Shown in pieces: positions 1-11,404 of a DNA stretch of 64,000 nucleotides; position 1 is the stretch's first letter; each line of letters starts with the position of its first letter. Under the pieces are notes generated by a model. That model saw only the letters and a list, made by a program, of their open reading frames with translations. It was not told the origin of the DNA and did no database searches. Source of the stretch: Multifurca ochricompacta (taxonomy: Eukaryota; Basidiomycota; Agaricomycetes; Russulales; Russulaceae); contig WTXG01000048.1 in NCBI GenBank assembly GCA_022496185.1, positions 124,001-188,000 of the forward strand, written 5' to 3'. A program made the position numbers and the translations under genes.

Positions 1-2055
1 GCAATGCTCCTCTTCCGCCCTGGCAGCTCCCCTCAAGATGGTGGTAGTGCAGGTTCCATGCCTGACAGTGTCTGGCCACCCCCTGAGTCACTTGACTCTC
101 CGCCCCCCGCACGTCGCCCTTCCCTACCGCAGTCGGATGATCTTCCTCCCCCCGTAGGTCGCATGGGCGTCCACGTCGTCCAAGTTCTGCTGGGAACGGC
201 GCTGAGCGTAACCACCATTCCCACTCGCGACGCCTCGGTTCGAAATATTCATTTTTGCACCTTTTCAGAAAGTCTAGCACTGAAATGCTCACGGCCCACA
301 GTACCCCTGGCGGCGTGACTCCTGACGTGAGTACAGGCACCGGGACGAGCAATACCACCTCTTCGCCGACTTCACCACTCTCTTCTTCACCCTCAGCGCT
401 TGCTTTGGAACTCAATGGTTTGGCACACGATGGTAGTCCTCCCGCGCGCCCTGGTATTCTTCGCTCGAATGGAGGATTATCCGGATCAAGCGCGGGAGTT
501 CCCTCAGTCTCTATTTCTCTCACTCAAGCCCCGCAATCTTCGCGCTCCCTCCGGTTTGATTCCTCCGAGTCGAATATCTCCTCCGGATCACGCGGAAAAA
601 GTCCTTGTCATGCAGCGTTCAGCTCGAGTCCAGGACACGATGGTCGTCTCAGCGAGGAGAGTGAAGATGAGGATGAGGACGAAGAGTACGGCGTTGAAGC
701 CGTGCGCAGCCGGATGCTGATGGGCGATGCATCAGCGCAAGACATGGATTTCCCCTTTAGCATCGATGTACCCGCCGAAGATGAGTCGCCTGGCCTTACT
801 GATTCGCGCGGCCGTGGGGACTCGCTCAGTACTACCTTGTCTGCCACGACTGCTTCCACCTTAAGTCTCCGCACGCCAGCTGGGCTACCCGCTAACCTCC
901 CTACTTCCAACGAAGACGGAAAATTTCATTCGTATACACACCGACCCCCACCGCTCACAGGTCTAGACGCCTCGAACGTGTCGTCTTACGCTCAGGCCGA
1001 GGCTCTTGTGGCACAAGCACGGGGTCAAGTCCTTACCGCGCGAGAGGGCGACGACATCCCCCTTAGTGCTCGACTGGCCGCTCTTGGCGAAAGTCTACGG
1101 CTTGAGCGCAAGTTTAAAGAAGCCGAAGAAAGTACTGCCACTCCTGGGCTGCGTATTGAGCGGAGCGCCAGCGAGGGCACAGCCCTCGACACGGCAGATG
1201 CCGAATCGTGGGAACAGCATCGACCTTTGGGCGTAAAGACACGTAGTGTCAGTGCTAGCGCCGGTACGAAGGCATCGTTCGACCTGCTGCCCTCCCGACG
1301 GCCAACATCTGGATTGGGTTCTGCAGATATGGATAAAACCTTCAGTATGGATTATCGAGTGGGCCAGGGCCGATCTTGGCGAGGACGCCCGCGTCGGCCA
1401 CGTACCAGCGAGAGTGCGCGGAGTAGCGAAGACAGTAAGTCTGCTCGCCCCTGCTTTGGTGGTATCCACTAAATGTACTTATGATCCCATAGGCTTCCCA
1501 GTGCCTTCTTCCGATCCTGATATGAACATTGGTCATCATCGTTCGCGCTCAGCTGCGCCGGCGCGGTCGAAGGGTGAGGAAATTCGTACATCCTCTGAGA
1601 GCCATGCTGTGCGCACGCCAATTCAATCTCCCCGACTCACGCGTGCACCATCCTTTGAACACCCCTCTTCCGCCGATGCCACGATCATCCCTTCATATGT
1701 CATGAGGTCTGCCCCCCCTGTGACGGTCCCTTCCCCTCCTCTCACTCGCTCTCGTACACCTGATCCTGATTATGTACGGGGCGTACCGCTCAGCCGTATT
1801 GTCACGGCGCCAACGCAAAATTCTCCACTCTTCATCGATGTTGCGCCGTCGCCTATTGTCGATGTCGTGGCGCGACGCGGTAATGAACGCGCACAGGCGG
1901 TTTCTCGCGTGAACAAGCTTGCGAAGATGGGTTTTACACCCGAGATAAAGGTACTATCTACAGGCGTGGCTACACCTGCAGGACATGGGCACGGGCATGG
2001 ACATCATAGGTTTGGGATTCGGTCTCTGGTCCAGTCACTCAAGGGCAAATCATAA
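1..2055 (+). CDS. Serine/proline-rich disordered protein, 5' end outside window
   Basis: This is the 3' part of a protein-coding gene that I do not recognise. The long exon 269-1434 is followed by a 58-base intron (1435-1492, GTAAGT...ATAG), and the last exon 1493-2055 keeps the frame across a phase-1 junction. A strong acceptor (pyrimidine tract then CAG) ends at 268. The best-fitting upstream exon ends at 153 before GTAGGT and gives the right phase; that part is uncertain. The product is over 570 residues long, rich in Ser, Pro and Arg, and has an acidic Glu/Asp run near codon 140 of the long exon. The C-terminal end has a HGHGHGHH stretch. There are no membrane segments and no enzyme motif. 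It looks like a regulatory or scaffold protein, but no function can be claimed. Confidence 0.7.
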
Positions 2056-5000
2056 GTCTCCCCGACAGTACTTTGTTCCGCTTTTTTTTGTCTCTTCGTT
2101 CATGCATCTAACAGTTTGTTTGTTTTTTTCCCTACACTCACCTGCGTGGCCTCCCTGCCCATTTTTTCCATCAATCATTCCTTGTTGCATCATACACTTG
2201 TTTTTTTTTTTTTTTCTGTAACAGCGTCGTCACATTGCCGCACCCTACTTGCACCTCCGTCTCTGTTTCCTGTGTTTGTTTGTTTTTCTACACCGAGTCT
2301 GTTTCCTTACCCATCCGTTTGTCTCTCTGTTTCAGCAATTGTCTCCTTGTCATTTACCATGAGCCACCCGTTCAGTTAGCATGATTCACCCAACCCATTC
2401 CCACTGCTGTATTTCTCCAGCTGTCGTCTTGCGTCCCTCTCCTCCACTCGTTACCTCACTTGTTTTTTTTTTTTTTTTATTACCCCCCCCCCTTCTCCCC
2501 CTCCCCTTTCCTCCTCTTAGTTTCTGCTGGTTTGTGGGCAAATGGTGTATGTACGAGAATGTATGTTTTTTGGGAAGTTGTCGTTGGCCATCCCGAAGTA
2601 TACAGTACAGTAACGTAACTGTTCGCTTGTTCGCTTGAGAAGAATTTTTTGGGGGGGAATCTAGGTGTTCGAAAATCACACATACAGACAGTATATTCGG
2701 TTTGGCTGGATCAAAATGATGTGATGGGTGGGGTGTACATTTGGAAGAAAAGAGCGAGAACCCATCTTTTTGATTTGAATGGAATGAAAAATATGACAGG
2801 ATAGAGAAGGCATATCGCTTATTTATTATTGCATTAAGTCTCCATTTGTTTCTTGACCTGAAGGCTGAACTTCCAACATTCAGATGTAACAACCAAAACC
2901 AAAATCAAAAAAAAAAGTTGGGTTTTCTTTGATTTCTTCGATTAATTGCAAAGAAAATTGGTTGGTTGTTTGCTTCCGAGCCGACCTTCTCTCTGCTCCC
3001 TATTTTTTTCTGTTCTTTCTTTTGGGGGGTCTTTTTTTTTTTAAGAAGACGGCATAAACGGTAAAAAAAAAAAAACCCCCTCCTTTCGGTTGCCGGTCTT
3101 TTATTTATTCTCTCTTTCTTTTCTTTTTGGTGGTGGTGGTGGTGGTGGTGGTGGTTGGGTGGCGTGATGGGGTGGGGAACGGGATCAGATTTACCCTTTG
3201 GAAGAATCGAATCGAATCGAATCGAAAAAAAAAAACAAAAAAAATAAATTGAGGGAAAACTCATTTATTTCTTTATTTCTTCGCTCGCGAGTGGGGCACG
3301 AACGAGAAACGATAAGTGTCGATGAATGAGAAGAGAATTTGAAATGTGAATGGATTCCATAAGAGCGAAAAAAAATTGAGACGAGGAAGATGATCTTGAT
3401 CTCTGCCTATCTCTCTTTTCTTCTACCTGAGCGGGGGGGGGGAGATGAGAAATGAAACAAATGGGGGGAGTGGGTACGGATACATTCATTTATTAATCTC
3501 ACCCATCACCCCATCGCCATCACCATCGAGACGTCGGTTATATAAAGTTTATTTTTTTTTATTTTTTATTTTTTATTTTTTATTTTTGTGGGTTGTGTTG
3601 TGTATGTGAAATTGATATATATAGATATAATAGATATATAGATATGATACGTTTCAACGACTTTGTAGAACGCCTTGGATGTCATGTGACAGGAGGTTAT
3701 GTGTCTCCCCACGGTTCACAAAACGAACGAACGAGCCACAGTGTCGCATGCTCCGGTACGCCGCCCCGGCGTAAAAATTACTAAATGAACGAGGTTGAGA
3801 ACGAGGAGGAATCGGTTGGTCGTCTTCGTCCTCAGGGGCACAAGACACGACTCCCATCCCGTCAAAAGGGGTACTTATGCAAAAGGCCGCAACCAAAACG
3901 CCTATCTTTTTTTTTTTTTCTTTGTGGTGAAAGCAAGTCTGTGCCACACGTGTGTATGTGTAGTACCAAATTTTGTGTGACTGTGACAACTCTTTGAACC
4001 CGACCGGACAGAGAGAGAGTGACAGAGTGAGTGGCTGAGTGGGGAGAGAGGTCCGGGGCTGTCAGAAGAAAAAAAAGTACGGGAGCAATAATAATATGAT
4101 CGCGCAGCTCAAAAATTGTATTGGTTTAGCGGCGTTCACCCTTTTTGGCCTCTTGGGGGGAGGTTGGTGGGCGTCTACTAAGACTAAGGGGGGGGGGGAG
4201 GATCCTTCCTTTATGGAATGAATAGGAGCTCCGTATCGAAGACAGACGGGGATCACCAAAAGGCCAAGCTTGGAGAGAGAGACGGGATGAGCTTACAGGA
4301 TTACGCGACGCGAAAAGGTCCAGATAAAGATAAATGTGCTGGACCCCACCTCCCCCCCCCCGCCTGGTGAACACAAATGTCATGTCGTGTGTGTTCGCTA
4401 TGAGTTTCATGACAAAGGCGACCTCGGGATCGCGCATTTAGGCGCCCCCACCCCCCCTCTCCCGACTGTTCCTTCATTTGTGAAATCCTCTATGGGCTAG
4501 CAGATTGAGAAGCGGAAGATAGCCAAGTCTGGCCCGGAAAGTCCTTATCATTTCAAGAGGGTTGAGAAATTGAAAGTGAGAGTGAACTTGTGTTAACGAA
4601 ATTCTATTATTTCATCAACCAATGTCATTCCAGATCCACTTTATTTTCACCATTACTTCTTTTATTTTATTTTCTCTGACAAAGTAGAACATCGATTCAG
4701 ACAGGCATAGGACTTTTGGAGACGATCATTTCAGAAAATGAATGGAAAAAAAAAAGTGGAAATGTAACGAGATTGTAAAAAAATTAATTAGGGGACATTG
4801 AAGATCCGGGTTGGCTGTGATGGCTTCCAAGGTTGGGTTGATCACTGAGAATCCGTGCTGCGGCGGTTCAATAGATTTATGAGGGTCTGGGTGACTATGC
4901 CATAAGCGAGGATCGAGGATGATGGTAGTGGGTGGAGGGGAGGCCATGGTAGCTTACTCCAACGACTGTTGCACGTGATCCATAATAACGTAATTGACCA

Positions 5001-5062
5001 CCCGCGAGTTGCACAAAATAAAAGGTTGTGAAGAGGAGTTGGGAAGTGGGAGAATAAAGATT
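2056..5062. other. Intergenic, low complexity
   Basis: About 3 kb follow the serine-rich gene with no credible gene. The stretch holds T-rich and C-rich runs, poly-A/T tracts, a (GGT)n microsatellite near 3128-3153 and repeated TTTTTATTTT units near 3550-3585. Long open frames on the minus strand here are low-complexity artefacts. The first few hundred bases are presumably the 3' UTR of the upstream gene. Confidence 0.6.
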
Positions 5063-5086
5063 GCTCCCTTCGGGGATGCATACGAA

Positions 5087-5117
<31 letters not shown>

Positions 5118-5187
5118 GGCCCCTGCACAAGGATGACACGCTGTTTCAGAGTGGTAGACCTACGGGTCTCAATATTTATTTTTATTT
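5063..5187 (+). ncRNA. U6 spliceosomal snRNA
   Basis: The U6 core is unmistakable. A 5' stem-loop with a TTCG tetraloop (about 5063-5078) is followed by the conserved AAATTGGAACGATACAGAGA segment, the ACAGAGA box at 5101-5107, the AGC triad and the internal stem-loop region ending GATGACACGC (to about 5141). These are the parts that pair with the 5' splice site and with U2 in the spliceosome active site. The 3' part carries a perfect AGACC/GGTCT hairpin with a TACG loop and ends in T-rich sequence, as expected for RNA polymerase III termination. An A/T-rich TATA-like box lies near 5015-5023. No intron interrupts the gene. The exact ends are estimated. Confidence 0.93.
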
Positions 5188-6181
5188 TTAAATATTATTT
5201 GAAAAAAAAAAAAAAATTTTGTAATCTCTCGATCCACCACGGTTGAGATTCGTTGATTCTGTTGAATGAACGAATTGTGTGCGTTGTGTGCGTGTTCCAC
5301 GTCTTGGGTCAAGGCGCGGTGGTGATTGGCATGCGTTCATCGGGCCGGATGGGGGTGTGATCCTTGATCATACACAGTAGTTCCCCAAAGCCACGCGCAT
5401 CACCTCTAAGAAATACTCGATTTTGATAAATGCGCTCCTGATTTTTGAGTTGGTTTCTGTATGTACAACTTATCTATCTCTGCAGAAGGCATGAGAACAG
5501 AGTGTTTTCTCTTTTTCTTTTCTCTGACAGTAGGCTGGCAGCCACTGACTGCCCACACATCGCTCTAGACCCAAGGGGCAACGCTTTGACCACCCGGCAA
5601 AATAAATGAAAAGGAAGAACAAAGAGAACTCAAAGAAGTTAATTTTCTACCTTGGTTGTTGGAGCTCTAGACCCTTTCCCTTTCTTTCTCTCCTTTCTCT
5701 CTTCTTTCACTTTTACAAAGACCTATTTCGATAAACTGTACAATGATAGATACGACTAAACCCCTGGAATTCGAGGGTGTCATACGCTCTCTTTCTTTTT
5801 TTTTTTTTTGAAATGACTCTTTGTCTCGGTGAATGATACACACACGAGACGTGCCACAGCCGGCAGGACAAAGCGTACATCCTTCCTATACAGGACTAGA
5901 TGGATAGCCATTGTAATCATATTCAAAGAGTCGCCGTGTGTGGAGGTAACAGCGAAGGGGGCAAAAAAGCTGTGTGAGGTCGTATCTCAGTTATATCATG
6001 CTGTTGACGGACACAAGCTAAACTCACAAGCGAGGCCTTACTTTCGCAAGCGCTGAACATTCGTCATAAAAGAGAGAGTAGAGCCGTTCCTCCCTCCCGC
6101 TTTTCTCTCCACCACACCACAAATGTTCTTAACCAACCTTTGCATTGCACTTGCATACTGCAACATCCATCACATCACCCC
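5188..6181. other. Intergenic with zinc-finger gene promoter
   Basis: I see no gene here. Poly-A/T tracts follow the U6 gene. Just before the next gene, an upstream ATG at 6123 opens a 20-codon frame whose TGA overlaps the ATG at 6182 (sequence ATGA), so it could act as an upstream ORF if the transcript starts before it. Confidence 0.5.
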
Positions 6182-7932
6182 ATGAATTACATCCACACCA
6201 TTGATGACTTTCTGGCCACAGAGTACTGGCCAGAATTTTTACTCGAGAAAGGACGGGACCAGTGGTCCAACCCGTCCCAGTCTCAGGGTATCAGCTTTGA
6301 CGAGTATTGGCAGGGTCCTGTATGCACATATTTCTTCAATATATGAGAGGTCACTCACGTTTCTGCACCACAGGGCATCCTTTGGGAACCGACGGCCGCA
6401 ATGGGCCTCAGCACCGGCGTAGACATCAACACCTACGCCGCAGGCACGCCAGCTCCCACCTTATTCTCCGCCGAGTTCGACGCCCAATACCTGGTGAGCA
6501 CATAACTCATTTTTCAATTGCCTTCGCGAACGTGTACTCACTTTCAAACCACGCAGGACTTGGCTTCTTGGCTTGTGCCAATAACATCTATGTCTCAGCT
6601 TGATACCTTCGCTCGCCGTCTTTCATGTTCATCCAGGTATGAAACAACCCTCACGGACACAAGCACGATCATACTGCCGCAGAGCGACACGCGAGGGGGA
6701 GGGGTCATCCTGTCAGCCACGAACGTTGCGACGACCTACGATGTGAGCGTGAATGGTACAGATTCAAAGACACCCAGCTCACGTTGACACCTCGCAGATT
6801 CCCGCGTCGGATCCCCCGGCATTGCTAAGCTCATCCCAGGGCGAGCTAGCCTGGCTCCTTGAGCCAGGTGAATTTACAAGCGCTTCTTCCTCCCATCTCT
6901 CCAGTGACGGGAGCATCTGGGAGCCAGTCACACCAGATCACCGTGAGGCTTTGCTCGACAATGCTGGCCTCTTGGGAAATCGGTCGTAAGTGTCCCCTAT
7001 TCGCTTACCGGAAATCATATATTTACCTTTGCTAACAACTGGCATGCAGGGTCCCAGTTAGGTGCGGTAAACGCCCGCGTGCCGATAACGACGACAGTCG
7101 AGAGGCCGATAGCTATGAATCGCGGCCCCAGAAGAGGGGCAAGAAGAGGGGCAAGGGCGGGACAACCGCCCTCGGGGTCTTGGAAGCAGCAGGGCCCATA
7201 AGCAGGGCCTGTCACAAGCCTGCAACCTGGACCTCGAAAGCAATAGACGGTAAATCCAGGGTGGTGGGGCGCGGAGCGGAGAGGCTCGCGGCCTCGAACA
7301 CGCAGGGAGTTTACCACCAATTCCTGACGGGGCCAAGTGTCCAACAGGAGTTGGCGGGGACCGCTGTGTGGGGGAAGCTGCCCTGGGTCGAGGGGAGAGT
7401 GTAGAGAGAGGGGATGCAGGAGCAGGCTGAGGACGAGGACGGCAACCAGGAGTGGTTTGTGGGAGATCACTTCTTCATCCCGAGGCGATTGAAGGACAGA
7501 CACAGGGCCCTGCTCGTAGCCACGGAGGCAGATTGGGACAGCCGAACTATCAGAGAGCTCAAGTGTCAGCCACGCCCACGCGCCGGGTTCGCCACCTGGG
7601 AGGAGTTCAAGAGTCACTGCGACACCATGGAGGCCCACCCTCTACACATCCAATTCTGCGACCACTGCGGGGATTTCTTCGCACGATCCGACTCTCTCAG
7701 GCGGCACAAGAAGAACAGGCCGAGTGAATGCGTCAAAGTGATGCCAGACATGGCCAGACTCAAGCGCGCAGAGACCACACGACTCCACGACTCGTTCAAG
7801 TTGCGACTAGAGAACTGCCTGAGGACCGGGGAGGAGATGGGGAAGCCGTTCGGTATGGTCATCAAGGAGCGGTTTCCGGGATCGTCAAAGAAGGGATGCA
7901 GGGAGCAAGAGAGCCGAGCCAAGTCACGCTAA
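6182..7932 (+). CDS. Zinc-finger protein, probable DNA-binding regulator
   Basis: Six exons are inferred: 6182-6319, 6374-6493, 6557-6742, 6798-6985, 7050-7365 and 7420-7932, giving 486 residues. The introns are 54 to 64 bases long with GT-AG ends. The last exon holds one finger-like unit: a C-x2-C pair followed by FFARSDSLRRHKKNRPSEC, so the ligands look like C, C, H and C or H, about 90 residues from the C-terminus. A lysine/arginine-rich patch in exon 5 could be a nuclear localisation signal. The N-terminal part is Ser/Pro/acidic-rich, like an activation domain. An in-frame TAG at 7402-7404 is removed only if the 54-base intron 7366-7419 (GTGTGG...ATGCAG) is real. If it is not, the gene is broken there. 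The finger type recurs in basidiomycete proteins; no target is known. Confidence 0.68.
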
Positions 7933-10016
7933 AGCTCTCGGGTTAGAATCACGAACGACTAGGGATTAGAAGTTAGAGTTAACACTTTTCTATGTTTTTC
8001 CTTTTCTTCTCTTTTTTGTTTTTTGTTTTTTCTCCTTCTCAACATTCGCCGACCCTACTATGACACATGTCTTTTCAGTGCGGTGCCATGGATGGTCTTC
8101 TTTTTTGCTTTTTTCTCTGGCTCAGTTTCAAGTATTTGTTCTACCTTAGTCTTGGTTTGGCTTTCATGCTGTATATATATATATTGTAAAAGATTCTCAA
8201 TTGAATTCGAACGAGTGTCCTGAATTCCGCACCATGTGTCTCCCACCCATGCGCCTGCGATCAGATTTCCTAAATCGCCTATATGTAGCGCCCCGAACGC
8301 AAAAAGTAATGCAGGGGGCGGAGGGGTGTCTAGGCAAAAGGCAAAAATCTATCTGACGTGAGCGGATATAGGTTAAGGGACCATCGATTACGATCGAGAA
8401 ATTAGAAAAAAAAAAAAAACTCAACTTTTCTGATAAACACAGGCCTCACTGCCGTGATGAGTATGCGCGATGTAACGGGTTGACTAACCGTACCGGAACG
8501 GAGCACCGGACTTTCATTCCACACGCGGTATGCGGGACGGGAGGGAGTTCGATGGTGTGGTGACACTGACACGCATACACGCACTAATTGACTTGGGCCC
8601 CCCTTGATCATGACCACGACCATGCTGCACGACTCGCTACTACTAATGGACACCGACACCAAGCACTTCACTTGCCACAAGCCGGAGCCGGATCAAACCT
8701 CGACACCGTATTCCACTTGGTGAACAAAGAACACAAAGAAAGTGGATCCAGCAAACATGCTCCGGTGAAACTCAGAGCCCACGCGTGAGTCCGTTGGTTT
8801 GTTGGAGCAAGTGGGGGTGACAGATGAAAGGAGATGGGAGAAGGGAGAAAGGAAAAGGGAACAATGGGGGAGATCGATTAGGAGAGGGAGAAGAGAAGAC
8901 GTAAATTACGTGTTAAGCCTACACGCCATGTATTGCTCATCTTCATCATCAGTGCGTTGGGACCCTTCCCTTTCACACATACATACACCCATACACCCTA
9001 TTCCTGTTATTTTCTTTTCTTTCGACAACACGACGGGTGGTTACCAAAAAATATCACCTTATGGATCACAGCACGCAAATACCTTGTTCTTGTTCTTGAC
9101 TTTTGATTGTAACTACACCGGTGATCTCGGCCAACGCCCACGCGTTGTACATGTACGCATTCCTTGTGCCGTGCCGTGTTTTTCTGGTATCTGACGGAGA
9201 TGAAACCCCCGAAAATAACCCTCTGCCCTACTGCCGCCCATTGTTTTCGTTTCTCTTGACAAAGGGGTTAGCGCAAGGCCCTGGTCCTGGTCTACTTGGA
9301 GTTGACCCCCTATTCCGGGCGAACTTTCGATCCCCGGAAGGGTGCGATGAAGCAGAAGACTTGGATGCGGCACGCTCGCCGCCTTCAAAGGATATACGGG
9401 GTTGTTGGATGGACCATTGATGCCAATCCATTAGTGGTGTGATACCATTTCGTTTTCAATTTCCGCCAGTGAGGAGGGGCGTAAACCGTGCATGCAGCCA
9501 CCTCCAGCTTCAGACAGATGCGCAGATGCGCAGTACTTGATTTTATGACCCAAACAAGCCACAACAGGATATTTAAAGATTCCTCTCACCACCACCGCTC
9601 CTCCCAGGTCCATGGCCGGACTACATGGCCTCATGCTTAGATATGACACGAGAAGCCGCCGCTTTAGGCCTTCTAACTTCCCACTCGCATCGCAATCTTC
9701 TTTTCATGCCTCTTCAAGGTTGCATCGAGATATGATATTGCTCCGGGGACATGTGCACCCACCCCTTCTCTCTCTTTCTCCGGATCTGTGGGCGCAAATG
9801 GTCTCCTTGACCACGGAGTTCCACAAGTGGTGGGGTTCTGTGCTGTGCTGTGCTGTGCTGTGTTGTGATTCTGTGATCGTTCCGCATCTGGTGAAGAGAC
9901 TGCATCCAGTTGTGCCTTCCTTCCAAAAAAAAAAAAAAAGGCCCCCTAATCTCTCATACCCTATAATATACCATTCATACAGAAGCTCTTTGCTCGAATC
10001 TCTAATCTCGTGTCTA
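7933..10016. other. Intergenic
   Basis: No gene is supported. The stretch holds short T-rich tracts, a (GTGCT)n microsatellite near 9839-9863 and poly-A runs. Open frames on both strands are short, lack plausible introns and do not resemble known proteins. Confidence 0.5.
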
Positions 10017-11404
10017 TTAATGTTGCGCTTCCCTGGTCACGGTGGCAACGGGTTTGCGAAGCACCGCTACGAGCTCTTTGCAGCATCGCGCGACGATATC
10101 ATTCATACTCAGCTCCAGGGATTCGATAAGCACGAGGTCTGGGAGTAATGGGGAGCCCCGCTCGACGTCGCCATCCTGTTTCGGGTTCTATTGTGTAAGT
10201 ACGCGTGCATCAGGGCGGCAAGGTGGAAGAGGGAACGACATACAGTAAATATAGAACGATGCGCATCGAGATACGCTGGATAGGCGAGTTGTTCGAAGTA
10301 GCCAGGTGGATCCCTCAAGAACTTACCCTCTGCATTCATTTGTTCCGAGGGACAAGGTGAATGTGCAGGTGTGAACGGGGGGAGGGGGATTGAAATGGGA
10401 GAGAAGAAGGGTATAAGGGGTTTGGGTTCCAAACATACATAGTCTATCGGACCTACCGGCGGTAGCGTATCCTGGGCGGTCGTCTCTCCGTTCCCTGAGG
10501 ACGTCGTATGGCACGCGAAGGAACACCTTAGCATCGAAGGTGTCAACAACTTCCTATAACATATCAAATGAAGGAATACATCGTCAGTTCGGAGCAAGGG
10601 GGGTGGGGGGGGGGGGGAATGAGATCCCCACCGGAACGCGGCAGAGCAGAGCGTATCATACCTGATCCCAGTATAATAAGAAACCGTCCACGAGTCCCCA
10701 CACAACGCGCGCCCGGACGCAGCCCAACCTCCTTCTGCACCCTCGTGATCTCCGCGATCCATCGTTCAGCCACAGAATCGGTAAGCGGGACAGGCTTTTG
10801 CTCGTTCAAGTGGTCATGAGAGGAATGATATCTGGTATGCGGGCGATGAGTTTGACAGTGCGCAGAAATGCACGTAGGCGCGGCCAGGTTATCGCCGAGG
10901 GAGCGGTGTCCCAGTCCTGTCCAAGCGTGGGGTGTATTGGCAATGTCACTTCGGGCTACGCCAATCACCAGCCATTTGAAAAATAAATAAATAAAAAGGA
11001 ATATCAGCTCAAGCGTAAAAGTCATGCAACGTGCAGCGGCACAGGCGCGTACAGGTGCAAAGTCCTGTGGAAGAAAAAAAAAGAGGAGATAATCAGATTA
11101 TCCAGTGTCATATGGAGAAAGATGAGTTGGATCACAGTACATCCTGATGGATGACGAAGCTGCCCGGAAGGATGTCGCGTAGATTCTTCGCGAGAGTCGT
11201 CTTACCAGTGCATGTCGCGCCGCTGTGAATTGAATCAAATGTCTTGCAACTAGAGCGAAAACGGAAAACCCACCCGATTCCTACGAGAATGACGCGTGTT
11301 CTCTGGGATCGCTGAACTTGTTCAGATGTATGGTTCGAGGTAGACAAACCTGTAAACATCATTTTTTGGGTTGTGCGAAAGCAAATCGCTTCAGTCAAAA
11401 ACAT
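10017..11404 (-). CDS. NRK1: Nicotinamide riboside kinase, with off-frame segment
   Basis: The product should phosphorylate nicotinamide riboside to NMN in the cytosolic NAD salvage pathway. Exons (minus): 11404-11274, 11222-11141, 11064-11053 (12 bases), 10955-10662, 10553-10457, 10329-10244 and 10187-10017. Splice phases agree throughout. The family signs are a P-loop GGATCTGKTT split by an intron, the substrate motif IHQDDFAP completed by the 12-base exon, QDWDTAP, WGLVDGFLLYWDQ and DPPGYFEQ. The 294-base exon reads correctly at both ends, but its middle (SHDHLNEQK... through ...VQKEVG) is in another frame. It is entered by an apparent one-base loss near 10825 and left by a one-base gain near 10725. 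Read straight, the frame meets TGA at 10808-10806. The gene is therefore either a recent pseudogene or carries two sequence errors. Starts at 11362 and 11359 are alternatives. Confidence 0.85.

Noticed and set aside
2386..3489. Long minus-strand open frames in the intergenic region
   Set aside because: They consist of low-complexity Phe, Lys, His and Ser runs produced by homopolymers and a (GGT)n repeat, with no domain or intron structure.
4994..5191. Small plus-strand open frame
   Set aside because: It lies over the U6 snRNA gene and is explained by it.
7015..7638. 207-codon minus-strand frame
   Set aside because: It is antisense to zinc-finger exons 5 and 6, whose sense reading has splice sites and a zinc-finger motif.
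8799..9194. 131-codon plus-strand frame
   Set aside because: It has no family resemblance and no conserved composition, and it lies in a repeat-rich intergenic stretch.
9612..10148. 178-codon plus-strand frame
   Set aside because: It overlaps the antisense of the riboside kinase last exon and includes homopolymer and GTGCT repeat translation.
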